Below, one piece after another: positions 16,991 through 25,890 of a stretch of 64,000 nt of DNA. The stretch is from assembly GCF_008905045.1 (NCBI RefSeq), contig NZ_VWMY01000048.1:1-64000 (forward strand), read 5' to 3'. Position 1 is the first letter of the stretch, and each line of letters starts with the position of its first letter. This stretch comes from Streptomyces albicerus (lineage in GTDB: Bacteria; Actinomycetota; Actinomycetes; Streptomycetales; Streptomycetaceae). The notes beneath the pieces were generated by a model. It was not told the DNA's origin. It saw nothing but the letters and a program-made list of their open reading frames with translations, and searched no databases. A program made the translations under genes and the position numbers.

Positions 16991-18121
16991 TTATGAGACT
17001 CCTTGGTGGCGTGTGGACGGCGGGGCGGCCGTGGAGCCGCGCACGACCAGGCGGGTGGCCAGCTCCACGTGGTACGAGTCGAGCGGCTCACCGGCTCCGA
17101 GCCGCAGCAGCGTGCGCAGCGCGAGGCGCCCCATGTCCTGCAGGGGTTGCCGCACGGTGGTCAGCGGCGGATCGGCGTACTGGGCGGGGTAGGTGTCGTC
17201 GAAGCCGACGATGCTCAGCTCTCCGGGTACGGACAGCCCGCACTGGTGTGCGGCCTTCAGCAGCCCGGCCGCGATCGAGTCGTTGGCGGCGAAGACCGCG
17301 GTGGGGGGCTCGGCCATCCGGAGCAGCTCCAGGCCCTGGTCGTGGCCGTGCTCGTGGACGAACTCCCCGTCGATGACCAGCTGGGGGTCGACCGGGAGAC
17401 CCGCGTTGCTCATCGCTGCGAGATAGCCGTGCAGCCGGGCCTGGTTGCAGGTGGCGGTCGCCCGGCCGCCAAGGAAGGCGATCCGCCGGTGGCCGAGTTC
17501 GATCAGGTGCTCCGTGGCGGACCGGCCGCCGATCCAGTTGGTGGCACCCACGCTCACTACATCGGCGCGCGGCAGGTTGATGGGGTCGATCACGACCAGC
17601 GGCAGCCCGGCCTGCTCAAAGGTCGCGATCCGATCGGGCGTCAGCTCGGAGGTCACCGCGATGACTCCTTCCCGGCCGGCGGCGGCCAGCCGGCCGACCC
17701 AGCCGCCGCCGGGCACCCGCGCACCGCCCGGGCCACCGCTGCCGCCCAGGGGCGCCGCACCTCCCGCGCTCACCGCCGTCAGAGCATCGCCGAACTGCCC
17801 GACGACCACGTCTACCCCGGCTTCCGACCCCGCCTGGACAACTCCCTGGAGGACCTCCGAGGCGTACGGACTGCTCAGCTTGACCAGGTCGTCGAAGACG
17901 AGGTCGATCCCCCGCACGGCCGCCGGCCTGCCCCGCGGGCTGGGCTTGGGCGGGACGTAGCGGTACTCGCGCAGTAGCTGTTCGATACGCGCTCGCGTCT
18001 GCGCCCCGACATCCGAGCGCCCGTTGAGCACCTTGGAAACGGTGGCCATCGACACCCCGGCAGCTTCCGAAACCATGGCGAGGGTGGCGCGATTTCCACG
18101 GCCGGCCGCTCTCTCGGCCAT
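16991..18121 (-). CDS. LacI family transcriptional regulator
   Basis: 376 residues. HTH at about 12-57 (TLAMVSEAAGVSMATVSKVL, then ARIEQLLREYRYVP) followed by a periplasmic-binding-protein-like effector domain (GVIAVTSELT, FEQAGLPLVVIDP, LGHRRIAFLGG, AVFAANDSIAAGLL, LSIVGFDDTYPAQYADPPLTTVRQP). An unusual Gly/Ala/Pro-rich insert sits at about 112-142 between the first two strands of the effector domain. A perfect palindrome 20 bases upstream of the start, repeated before the rhamnosidase genes, suggests it represses itself and that divergent operon. Effector inferred: a rhamnose- or fucose-related sugar. Confidence 0.92.
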   Translation of the reverse strand: MAERAAGRGNRATLAMVSEAAGVSMATVSKVLNGRSDVGAQTRARIEQLLREYRYVPPKPSPRGRPAAVRGIDLVFDDLVKLSSPYASEVLQGVVQAGSEAGVDVVVGQFGDALTAVSAGGAAPLGGSGGPGGARVPGGGWVGRLAAAGREGVIAVTSELTPDRIATFEQAGLPLVVIDPINLPRADVVSVGATNWIGGRSATEHLIELGHRRIAFLGGRATATCNQARLHGYLAAMSNAGLPVDPQLVIDGEFVHEHGHDQGLELLRMAEPPTAVFAANDSIAAGLLKAAHQCGLSVPGELSIVGFDDTYPAQYADPPLTTVRQPLQDMGRLALRTLLRLGAGEPLDSYHVELATRLVVRGSTAAPPSTRHQGVS

Positions 18122-18140
18122 GAGTCCTCCTCAATGGGTG

Positions 18141-18154
18141 ACGAAATGTTTCGT
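18141..18154. promoter_or_regulatory. Palindromic LacI operator, autoregulatory site
   Basis: ACGAAATGTTTCGT is a perfect 14-base palindrome about 20 bases upstream of the LacI start at 18121. Its core CGAAA-NN-TTTCG recurs at 18310-18321. This is the style of site used by actinobacterial LacI proteins, which favour a central or near-central CG and GAAA/TTTC arms. Confidence 0.75.
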
Positions 18155-18309
18155 AATCCGGTCCCGATGGTTCCGCTCCCCTGGCTGGCATCCAGAGCCT
18201 GGGGACGGAGTGGCAATTGCACCTTCGACTGGTCTATTCGGTCTCATTGGGCAAAGCCTTGACGCCGGTCGGCCAACTGCCTATGGTACGCCAAAATCGC
18301 GAATGTTTC

Positions 18310-18321
18310 CGAAAGATTTCG
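18310..18321. promoter_or_regulatory. Second LacI operator, upstream of the mutarotase/rhamnosidase genes
   Basis: CGAAAGATTTCG matches the CGAAA-NN-TTTCG core of the autoregulatory site and lies about 100 bases before the first plus-strand start at 18418. The flanking bases are less symmetric than in the first site. The two copies across a divergent region tie the regulator to both transcripts. Confidence 0.65.
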
Positions 18322-18417
18322 TATCCCGGGCTGCGGCCAGACCCCCCTCGGGGCGCACGGGCAGCCTCCGCTCTCCCTGTTCCGATGGCGCGGTCCACCC
18401 GAGAGGACTGGTTAGAC

Positions 18418-18693
18418 ATGAGGTTGACGGGAGCACGGAAGGCCGCGGCGGAGGTCGGGGACCACCGCATCACGGTGCCGACGAAGCGTGCGTCGCGCTT
18501 GGTCGACACGACCGGCGCTGGCGACACGCTCGTCGGAACGCCGGCGGCGGCACCGTCCAGAGGCGGGGAGTTGGCAGCCGCCGTCCACGCCGCCACCGTC
18601 GAGTCCGCGGCCGCGTCCGCGGTGAGTCGGCCGGGCGCACGGCATCCGTCCGATGACCTCGCGGTCAGCGAGCTCGCGGGAACGGCGCGCTGA
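18418..18693 (+). pseudogene. PfkB/ribokinase family kinase, C-terminal fragment
   Basis: 91 residues from ATG at 18418, with a good GAGAGGA ribosome site upstream. The sequence starts directly in the last third of a PfkB kinase: GARKAAAEVGDHRITVP, then VDTTGAGDTLVG with the catalytic Asp and anion hole, and a C-terminal AAAVHAATVESAAASAVSRPGA helix. Intact members have about 300 residues, so roughly 220 N-terminal residues, including the substrate-binding lid, are missing. Deletion between an original operon start and the kinase tail would explain why a strong ribosome site precedes a headless gene. Its stop overlaps the ATG of the next gene, so translation may still pass through it. Confidence 0.7.
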
Positions 18694-19148
18694 TGCTCAA
18701 GGCCATCCCGCCCAGGTTCACGCCGGACCTGCTGTGGGCGATCGCGGCGATGGGCCATGGCGATCGCATCGCGATCGTCGACGCCAACTATCCGGCGCAT
18801 GCCCTTCATACCCGCGTCCTTCCGCTCGCGGGCATCGACACCGTCCAGGCGGGACGGATGGTCACCGCCCTGCTGCCGATCGACGACTTCGTCGAGCCCG
18901 CCGCGTTCTGGATGTCCCCGGACGGCAGGCCGGACGAGAACTTCGAGGTGCACGCGCTCTTTCGTGACGCGGTCCAGGCCGCGGAGGGGCGCGCGATCCC
19001 GTTTGCCAGCCTGGAGAGATCGGCGTTCTACGCCGAGGCGCGAGGCGCCTTCGCCGTCCTCACGACCGCGGACCTGCGGCCGTTCTCCTGTTTCCTGCTC
19101 ACCAAGGGCGTGGTCCGCACGACGGCGCCCCCGAAGGAGTCACCATGA
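18693..19148 (+). CDS. RbsD/FucU family sugar mutarotase
   Basis: 151 residues from ATG at 18693 (TGATG overlap with the kinase fragment). Motifs PPRFTPDLLWAIAAMGHGDRIAIVDANYP (split: His22, Asp30) and the C-terminal ERSAFYAEARGAFAVLTT match FucU-type proteins, which interconvert anomers of L-fucose or pyranose/furanose forms of ribose. It resembles the FucU branch more than the rbsD in the operon at 25.9 kb. With the GH78 gene it would prepare the released deoxy-hexose for further metabolism. Confidence 0.85.
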   Translation: MLKAIPPRFTPDLLWAIAAMGHGDRIAIVDANYPAHALHTRVLPLAGIDTVQAGRMVTALLPIDDFVEPAAFWMSPDGRPDENFEVHALFRDAVQAAEGRAIPFASLERSAFYAEARGAFAVLTTADLRPFSCFLLTKGVVRTTAPPKESP

Positions 19149-21979
19149 TCGCCGGAACGACCGTCGGCGCCCTGCGCTGCGAGCACCAGATCGATCCACT
19201 CGGCATCGACACCCAGCGGCCGCGGTTCGGCTGGCAGCTGTCGTCCGACAGGCGCAACGTCGTCCAGACGCGCTACCAGATCGTGGTCGGCACGAGCGCG
19301 GCGGGCCTGCTCGATGGGCGGGAGCTTGTCTGGGACAGCGCAGCGGTCGAGTCCGACCGATCGGTCGACATCGAGTACGCCGGTCCCGCGCTGCGATCGC
19401 GTACGTGCTACTACTGGACCGTCCGGTCATGGATCGGCGACGAGGTCACCGCGTGGGCGGAACCCGCGTGGTGGGAGATGGGGCTGTTGTCGGAGTCGGA
19501 CTGGTCGGCGCACTGGATCGAAGCCGAGCAGCGCCCCGCACAGCCCGAGCCGCCGATCGAGAACTTCACGCCGGGCGACCTGTCGGTGCTCCTCGACATC
19601 CCGGTGCACCACGAGCTGCTCAACCCCGCGCAGTTGATCCGAAAGACGTTCACCGTGGGCGCCGGGGTCGAGCGTGCGCGCGTATACGCCACTGCTCATG
19701 GCGTGTACACGCTTGAGCTCAACGGCAGCCGGGTCGGCGACCGCGTGCTGGCGCCTGAGGCCACCGCGTACGACAGCTACCTGATGTACCAGACCTACGA
19801 CGTCACCGATGCGCTGCGCAGCGGGGAGAACGCGATCGGCGCGACGATCGCCGACGGCTGGTACGCCGGACGGCTCGGCCTGAACGGCGCTGCGGTCAAC
19901 TACGGCGACAAGCTCGGCCTTCTCCTCCAGCTCGAGATCACCTACGCCGACGGAACCGTCGAGACCATCGCAACTGACGAGAGCTTCCGCTCATCGACCG
20001 GGCCCATCCGATACGCCGACCTGCTCATCGGCGAGAAGCGCGACGCGCGGCTCGACCAGCCCGGATGGAGCACCGCGCAGTTCGACGACGCCGACTGGCG
20101 GCCTGTCACCGTAGCCGGGCACGGCTACGGAAACGTCGTGGCCCAGTACGGCGAACCCGTCCGCGTCGTCGCGGAGCTCCCGTGCGTCGGCGCCTTCGTC
20201 AGCCCGGCCGGAGAGCAGATCCTCGACTTCGGCCAGAACGTGGCTGGGCGGATTCGCATGCGCGTCAGCGGTTCCCGGGGAACGGAGGTCACCCTCGCGC
20301 ACTCCCAGACGCTCGACGAGGACGGCAACTTCTTCTCCAACATCCTCGGCGCGAACAACGAGAACACCGACGTCTACGTCCTCGCCGGCGAGGGGACCGA
20401 GACCTTCGAGCCGCAGTTCACCTACCACGGTTTCCGGTACGTGAAGGTGAGCGGATACCCCGGCGAGCTCGACCCCGCGAACTTCACCTCGGTCGCGCTG
20501 TCGTCGGACTCGCCCGCCGCCATCGAGTTCGAGACCTCGGACCCGATGGTGAACAGGATGCAGGACAACATCGCCTGGACGCTGCGCTCCAACTGCCTCT
20601 CGATCCCGACCGACAACCCTGACCGCGAGCGAGCCGGATGGAGCGGCGACCTCCAGGCCATCACACCCACCGCGACGTTCAATCTCGGGCTCCAGGCATT
20701 CCTCACCCGCTGGCTGCGCAACATGGTGCGTGAGCAGCGGCAGGACGGCCAGATCCCCTGGATCGTCCCCTACTTCAAGTGCTACCGCGACACGATCGAG
20801 ATCGCGCTCGGCAGCCACAGCGCCGCCGCGTGGGGCGACGTTTCGGTGATCACCCCGTGGACGCTCTACAACGTCTACGGCGACCGGCGCATCCTCGAGG
20901 AGACCTACGAGGCGGGGAGGCGTTGGCTGGACTACGTCGCCACGTCGGCGAAGGACTCGCTCAGCGAGGACGACGCCGCCGATCCCGAGCTCGCGCACCT
21001 CCGGCGAGCTGTCACCTTCGGCTTCGGAGACTGGCTGACGCCGTCGCAGACCACGGTGGCCGACAGCGGTTTCTACGACCTGGGGAGCACGGTCGACGCC
21101 GGTGAGCTCGTTCCCACGCTCTACTACGCGCACTGCGCCGAGTTGCTCGGGAAGATCGCCGCCGTGCTCGGTGAGGAGCGGGAGAGCGCGCGGTTCGCCG
21201 AACTTGCCGAGAACGTCAAGCGCAGCTTCCGCAAGGCGTTCGTGCGCGACGACGGGACCCTGACCCAGGACCTGCAGGGCATGTACGTGCTCGCCCTCCA
21301 GCTCGATATGGCACCCGACCTGCGCGACCGGTTCCTCCAACGGCTCGTGGAGCTCATCCACAAGAACGGCGGAAAGCTGGACTCCGGTTTTCTCTCCACC
21401 CCGTATCTGCTCCCGCTGCTCTCCGAGAACGGACACAACGAACTCGCCTACGCGATCCTGTTCGGCGAGGAGAGCCCCTCGTGGATGTACCAGGTGAAGA
21501 ACGGCGCCACCACCGTGTGGGAGATGTGGGACTCGATCCAGACCTCGGGCAGGGTGACCAGGACGTCGCAGAATCAACCGGGCCTGACGACCGTCGGCGC
21601 CTGGCTCTACCGCACAGTGGGAGGCATCGGCGCGGCGGCGCCCGGCTACAAGCGCATCGACATCAGCCCCAGGCCGAGCGAACGGCTCACCTTCGCCCGC
21701 GTCCGGTACGAGTCCGTCCACGGGCCGATCAGCAGCAGCTGGGAGCACACGGACGACCGCATGCGGCTCGCCGTGTCCATCCCTCCCAACACGAGCGCAG
21801 CCGTACGCCTCGACGGCGCCGCTCTCGCCGACGTCACGGAGAACGGCACGTCAGTTGCCGACTGCGACGATGTCCTCGCCGCCAGCCAGGCACAGGATGC
21901 CGTAATCGTCGAGATCGGATCGGGCGACTATGCGTTCGAGTACGTGCCGCGGACAGAACCGGCGTCGATCGGCGCCTGA
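19145..21979 (+). CDS. Alpha-L-rhamnosidase, GH78
   Basis: 944 residues from ATG at 19145, overlapping the mutarotase stop, with GAAGGAG upstream. Domain order fits GH78: N-terminal fibronectin-like and Bac_rhamnosid_N domains (FTVGAGVERARVYATAHGVY, LNGSRVGDRVLAPE), a middle Bac_rhamnosid domain (GEQILDFGQNVAGRIRM), the (alpha/alpha)6 catalytic barrel with SIPTDNPDRERAGWSGDLQ near 490-508 containing the acid residues, and a C-terminal beta domain (YKRIDISPRPSERLTF). There is no signal peptide, so it acts inside the cell on imported rhamnosides. No transporter is left next to it, which fits loss of genes from this operon. Confidence 0.94.
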   Translation: MIAGTTVGALRCEHQIDPLGIDTQRPRFGWQLSSDRRNVVQTRYQIVVGTSAAGLLDGRELVWDSAAVESDRSVDIEYAGPALRSRTCYYWTVRSWIGDEVTAWAEPAWWEMGLLSESDWSAHWIEAEQRPAQPEPPIENFTPGDLSVLLDIPVHHELLNPAQLIRKTFTVGAGVERARVYATAHGVYTLELNGSRVGDRVLAPEATAYDSYLMYQTYDVTDALRSGENAIGATIADGWYAGRLGLNGAAVNYGDKLGLLLQLEITYADGTVETIATDESFRSSTGPIRYADLLIGEKRDARLDQPGWSTAQFDDADWRPVTVAGHGYGNVVAQYGEPVRVVAELPCVGAFVSPAGEQILDFGQNVAGRIRMRVSGSRGTEVTLAHSQTLDEDGNFFSNILGANNENTDVYVLAGEGTETFEPQFTYHGFRYVKVSGYPGELDPANFTSVALSSDSPAAIEFETSDPMVNRMQDNIAWTLRSNCLSIPTDNPDRERAGWSGDLQAITPTATFNLGLQAFLTRWLRNMVREQRQDGQIPWIVPYFKCYRDTIEIALGSHSAAAWGDVSVITPWTLYNVYGDRRILEETYEAGRRWLDYVATSAKDSLSEDDAADPELAHLRRAVTFGFGDWLTPSQTTVADSGFYDLGSTVDAGELVPTLYYAHCAELLGKIAAVLGEERESARFAELAENVKRSFRKAFVRDDGTLTQDLQGMYVLALQLDMAPDLRDRFLQRLVELIHKNGGKLDSGFLSTPYLLPLLSENGHNELAYAILFGEESPSWMYQVKNGATTVWEMWDSIQTSGRVTRTSQNQPGLTTVGAWLYRTVGGIGAAAPGYKRIDISPRPSERLTFARVRYESVHGPISSSWEHTDDRMRLAVSIPPNTSAAVRLDGAALADVTENGTSVADCDDVLAASQAQDAVIVEIGSGDYAFEYVPRTEPASIGA

Positions 21980-22210
21980 CTGCCTGCGGCCGCAGCCCGG
22001 TGGCGCCACCGGCGGCATTCGCAGGTTGGCATGCAGAGCCTCGCCCCATTGCAGCCGCCACACATCGCTCCCGGCGGGGCACACCAATGCGGCGACCTGC
22101 GCCTGTCTGCCTGGCCACAAAGGGGGCGGTGGCCGACTGCTGGCCGTAGCGAGACGTGACCCCGGCGGGGGAGGCGCCGGGGTCACGGGTACTGCGGGGG
22201 TCCCGCGTGA
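21980..22210. other. Short gap with terminator, otherwise empty
   Basis: 231 bases between the convergent rhamnosidase and rbsB genes. Apart from the strong hairpin at 22155-22187, no gene or motif was seen. Confidence 0.5.
22155..22187. terminator. Strong 13-bp hairpin between convergent operons
   Basis: Arms CGTGACCCCGGCG (22155-22167) and CGCCGGGGTCACG (22175-22187) pair perfectly around a seven-base loop. It lies 24 bases beyond the rbsB stop and can end transcription from both sides. Confidence 0.8.
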
Positions 22211-23227
22211 CTAGCGAAGCGACGCTGGCACGTCGGCGGAGTCGCCGATACCGACCAGGTAGTCCGCGTACTTCTTGACGTTGTCCTTGGTGACGACCTG
22301 GCCTTGCAGGGTCTCCTCCTGCGCCACCTTCTTCCCGTCGAGGACGTTGTCCGCGAGGGTGATGACCTTCTGGCCGAGGGCGTAGGGCGACTCGGCGTTG
22401 GTGGCGTACATCGTGCCCGCCGCGACAGCCTCCAGCGCGTCGGATATGCCGTCGTTGCCGACGAGTTGGACCTTCCCGGCCAGCTTGCGGGCCTTCAGCG
22501 CCGCGAGGGCGCCCATGGCCATCTCGTCGTTGGCGGCGTAGACGCCGTCGATGTCCGGGTGGGCCTGCAGGACGTTGGTCATGACGTCCAGGGCCTTGGA
22601 CCGGTCGAAGTCCGCGGCCTGCTTGGCAACGATCTTGATCTTCGGGTACTTGGCGATCTGCTCCTCGAAGCCCTTGCTGCGGTCCTGCGCGACGTTGGTG
22701 CCCAGGAGTCCCTGGATTTCTACGATCGTGCCCTTTTCGTTCAGGGACTTGGCGAGGGCGTCGGCGGAGTTGCGGCCGGCCTGGATCGCGTCGTAGCCGA
22801 TGAAGGACGCCAGCTTGCCGCTGTCCGGCTTGCGGTCGAAGGCCAGGACGGGGATGTTCGCGCTGTTGGCCTGGCTGACCGACGAGGTGGCGGACTGGCT
22901 GCTGACCGGGTCGATGATCAGGACGCCGACCTGCTTGGAGATGGCGGTCGTCGCCAGGTTGAGGGCGTTGGAGTCGGAGTTGTTGGCGTTCTGCACGCTG
23001 AGCTGCACGCCGGACTTCTTCGCCTGGGCCTCGGCGCCGTTCTTGACGCTGACGAAGAACGGGTTGTTCAGGGTGCTCATGATCAGAGTGGCGGTCTTTT
23101 TGCCGGACGCCTTGTCGCCGGTTGTGCCGGTCGCGGCGGTCTGGCCGCCACGGCTGCAGCCGGTCAGGGACAGGGCGGTCACGGCCGCGAGTACGGCGGT
23201 TGTTCTGAGGGTGCGGGTGAGGGACAT
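22211..23227 (-). CDS. rbsB: Ribose-type sugar ABC transporter substrate-binding lipoprotein
   Basis: 338 residues. Lipoprotein signal with lipobox LSLTGC (Cys about 24), then a periplasmic-binding type I domain: ATLIMSTLNNPFFVSVKNGAE, IDPVSSQSATSSVSQANSANIPVLAFDRKP, VEIQGLLGTNVAQDRSKGFEEQ, VYAANDEMAMGALAALK, LVGNDGISDALEAV, all close to RbsB. It is the last gene of the ribose-type operon, 57 bases after the permease. It could bind ribose or, given the deoC upstream, deoxyribose; sequence alone does not decide. Confidence 0.9.
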   Translation of the reverse strand: MSLTRTLRTTAVLAAVTALSLTGCSRGGQTAATGTTGDKASGKKTATLIMSTLNNPFFVSVKNGAEAQAKKSGVQLSVQNANNSDSNALNLATTAISKQVGVLIIDPVSSQSATSSVSQANSANIPVLAFDRKPDSGKLASFIGYDAIQAGRNSADALAKSLNEKGTIVEIQGLLGTNVAQDRSKGFEEQIAKYPKIKIVAKQAADFDRSKALDVMTNVLQAHPDIDGVYAANDEMAMGALAALKARKLAGKVQLVGNDGISDALEAVAAGTMYATNAESPYALGQKVITLADNVLDGKKVAQEETLQGQVVTKDNVKKYADYLVGIGDSADVPASLR

Positions 23228-23284
23228 GGTGCGGCTCCTTCGGGGGGGCGGGGCGTCAGGGCGTGGGGCGTGAGCGGTGGGACA

Positions 23285-24382
23285 TCAGGGGGTCGGGCGT
23301 GCGGCGGGGACGCCGGCGGACTGCTGGCGGGGCGCGTCCGGATCCAGGGTGGGAACTGGGGTGGGCTGGACGGTGGGGAGGCCGTCATCGGGTGCGGACG
23401 ATCCCGGGGGCGCGGAGGGTCCGCGCCGGGGGATGAGGGCCCGCAGGGCGTCGACGTTGCGGTCGAGGAACACGGCCAGCAGGATCACCAGGCCCTTGAC
23501 CACGCTCTGCAGGAACGGGGACACGTCGAGGAGGTTCATCCCGTTGTCGATGACGCCGAGGACGAGCGCTCCGACGAGCGTGCCGATCAGCCTGCCCCGG
23601 CCGCCCGCGAGGCTGGTGCCGCCGATGATGACGGCCGCGATGGACTCGAGTTCCAGTCCGGTTCCGGCGGTCGGCTCGGCGGTGGACAGACGGGCGGTGA
23701 GGATGAAGCCGCCGAGGGCAGCGAGCAGTCCGCTGATCATGAAGGCGAGGATCTTCACCCGCTGGGTCCTGATGCCCGACAGCCGGGCGGCCTCGTGGTT
23801 GTCCCCGGTCGCGTAGACGAAGCGGCCGAAGCCAGTACGGGCCAGCAGGACGCCGAACAGGCCGAAGCCGGCCACCATGATCCACACCGGTACGGGGATC
23901 CCGGCGAGGTAGGCCTGGCCGATCCCCTGGAAGTCGTAGTCGGTGACCGCGACGGGGTTGCCTGAGGTCAGCTGGAGCGTCATCCCGGCCAGGATCGACA
24001 TCATGGCCAGCGTGGCGATGAAGGATGGCATCCGGGTCCGGGTCACGAGCAGGCCGTTGACCAGGCCGACGGCGGCGCCGACGCCGAGTCCCGCCGCCAG
24101 CGCGGGGAGCAGCCCATGGTCACGGAGGACGAGAGCGGTCACGACGGAGGAGAATCCGAGCGTGGCTCCGACGGACAGGTCGATCTCGGCGAGAATGATC
24201 ACGTAGGTCTGGCCGATGGCCAGCAGTGCGACCACCGAGGTGGCCAGGCCCACGTTCAGCAGGTTGCTGCTGGTCAGAAAGACCGGCGACGCGATGCTGA
24301 GGATCACACCGACCAGCAGCAGCATCCACACGGCGCGCAGCTGGCGGGCTACGGATTTCAGGGTCGAACGGGTCGGACTCAT
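23285..24382 (-). CDS. rbsC: Ribose-type ABC transporter permease
   Basis: 365 residues from ATG at 24382, overlapping the ATPase stop (ATGA). BPD_transp_2 permease with about 8-10 membrane helices: VVALLAIGQTYVIILAEIDLSVGA, TRTRMPSFIATLAMMSILAG, FVYATGDNHEAARLSGI, IAAVIIGGTSLAGGRG, all standard RbsC landmarks. It ends in a 40-residue cytoplasmic tail rich in Pro, Ala and Asp that typical RbsC lacks. Confidence 0.93.
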   Translation of the reverse strand: MSPTRSTLKSVARQLRAVWMLLLVGVILSIASPVFLTSSNLLNVGLATSVVALLAIGQTYVIILAEIDLSVGATLGFSSVVTALVLRDHGLLPALAAGLGVGAAVGLVNGLLVTRTRMPSFIATLAMMSILAGMTLQLTSGNPVAVTDYDFQGIGQAYLAGIPVPVWIMVAGFGLFGVLLARTGFGRFVYATGDNHEAARLSGIRTQRVKILAFMISGLLAALGGFILTARLSTAEPTAGTGLELESIAAVIIGGTSLAGGRGRLIGTLVGALVLGVIDNGMNLLDVSPFLQSVVKGLVILLAVFLDRNVDALRALIPRRGPSAPPGSSAPDDGLPTVQPTPVPTLDPDAPRQQSAGVPAARPTP

Positions 24383-25875
24383 GCGGCACCTACCAGTGCG
24401 TGCTCCAGGACGGACTGCTCGTCGAGGCGGTCGCCGATGAGCTCGGCCACCACCCGCCCTTGGCGCATGACGACCGCGCGGTCGGACATGGCGACGAGCT
24501 CGGGAAGGTCGGAAGTGACCAGGACGACGGCGACACCGTCGGCCGTGAGTTGGTTGATGATGCGGTAGATCTCGGTCTTCGCGCCGACGTCGACGCCTCG
24601 GGTGGGCTCGTCCATCAGCAGGACCCGCGGGCCTGACAGAACCCACTTCGCGAACAGCGCCTTCTGCTGGTTGCCGCCGGACAGGGACGACATGGCGACT
24701 GCGGGTGAGGCGGCCCGTACCCGCAGCCGCGCCATGACGTCGCCGCAGGCGCTCCGCTCCCGGCCACGGCGTACCAGGTCCGCGGGGCCCGTGTAACGGC
24801 GAAGGGTCGCCAGGGAGATGTTGGTCTCCACCGACAGATCCGCGCACAGGCCTTCGGCTCCTCGGTCCGGCGTGAGGTAGGCGATCTTGTGGCGGATGGC
24901 GTCCTGGACGCCGCGCAGTCGCACCGGGCGGCCGTCCACCTCGACTGTCCCGGCGGTGAACCGCTCCAGGCCGAACAGAGCGCGCAGCAACGAGCTCCGG
25001 CCGCAGCCGACCACGCCGCCGATGCCGAGCACCTCGCCCGCGCGTACGTCCAGGTCGATGCCGTGGAACGCCCGCCCGGCAGCCGCACCGCGGACCCTGA
25101 GCACGACGTCGTCCCTGCTGTTGGGCTCCTTGGGGTAAAAGTCGTCCACGGCGTTGCCGACCATCGCCGCGACGACCTGCGCCGGCCCGGTCTCGGCGGT
25201 GGGCGTGTTCAGGGCGACCTGCCCGTCGCGCAGCACGACGATGCGGTCCGCGAGCTGGAAGATCTCGTCCAGCCGGTGGCTGATGTAGACGATGGACACG
25301 CCCTCGGCCCGCAATCGCTCGACCTGCTGGAAGAGCTGCTGCGACTCGCGCTCGTCGAGCGCCGCCGTGGGCTCGTCGAGGATGAGCAGCCTGAGGTCGT
25401 GCGAGGTGGCCTTGGCGATCTCGACCATCTGCTGCTCGGCGACGCCGAGCGAGCCGACGGATCGGCGCACATCGATGTCCATGCCGAGGCCGCCGAGGAC
25501 GGACTGCGCCTCGCGGGCCATCCGCTTCTTGGAGACCAGCAGCCGTCCGAAGTGCCGCTCGCGGTCGAGGACATGGATGTTCTCGGCCACGGTGAGGTGC
25601 GGGAACAGGTTCTGCCGGAACTCCTGGTAGATCACCTCGATGCCGCGGGCCATCGCGGCCTGGGGGTCCTTGAACGTCACGGGTTCGCCGTCGATGAGGA
25701 CCTGCCCGGAGTCCGGCCGGTGCGCACCGGAGATCACCCGGGTGAGCGTGGACTTCCCGGCGCCGTTCTCCCCGGCCAGGGCCACGACCTCACCCGGACC
25801 GACCTCGAAGGTGACCCCGCGCAACACACTGTTCTCGCCGAAGGACTTGCGCACGTCCTGAAGTCGTAGCCGCAT
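24379..25875 (-). CDS. rbsA: Ribose-type ABC transporter ATP-binding protein (two ATPase domains)
   Basis: 498 residues. First ATPase domain with Walker A AGENGAGKST (about 34-43), signature region SLGVAEQQMVEIAKA and Walker B LLILDEPTAAL. The second domain has the degenerate loop GGVVGCGRSSLLRAL usual for this family, LSGGNQQKALFAKW and LLMDEPTRGVDVGAK. It powers the RbsC channel. It starts 15 bases after rbsD and overlaps rbsC. Confidence 0.94.
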   Translation of the reverse strand: MRLRLQDVRKSFGENSVLRGVTFEVGPGEVVALAGENGAGKSTLTRVISGAHRPDSGQVLIDGEPVTFKDPQAAMARGIEVIYQEFRQNLFPHLTVAENIHVLDRERHFGRLLVSKKRMAREAQSVLGGLGMDIDVRRSVGSLGVAEQQMVEIAKATSHDLRLLILDEPTAALDERESQQLFQQVERLRAEGVSIVYISHRLDEIFQLADRIVVLRDGQVALNTPTAETGPAQVVAAMVGNAVDDFYPKEPNSRDDVVLRVRGAAAGRAFHGIDLDVRAGEVLGIGGVVGCGRSSLLRALFGLERFTAGTVEVDGRPVRLRGVQDAIRHKIAYLTPDRGAEGLCADLSVETNISLATLRRYTGPADLVRRGRERSACGDVMARLRVRAASPAVAMSSLSGGNQQKALFAKWVLSGPRVLLMDEPTRGVDVGAKTEIYRIINQLTADGVAVVLVTSDLPELVAMSDRAVVMRQGRVVAELIGDRLDEQSVLEHALVGAA

Positions 25876-25890
25876 GTCTGGCCCCGCTTC

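Noticed and set aside
19991..21748. 585-residue minus-strand open frame
   Set aside because: Antisense to the GH78 rhamnosidase, whose domains are unambiguous.
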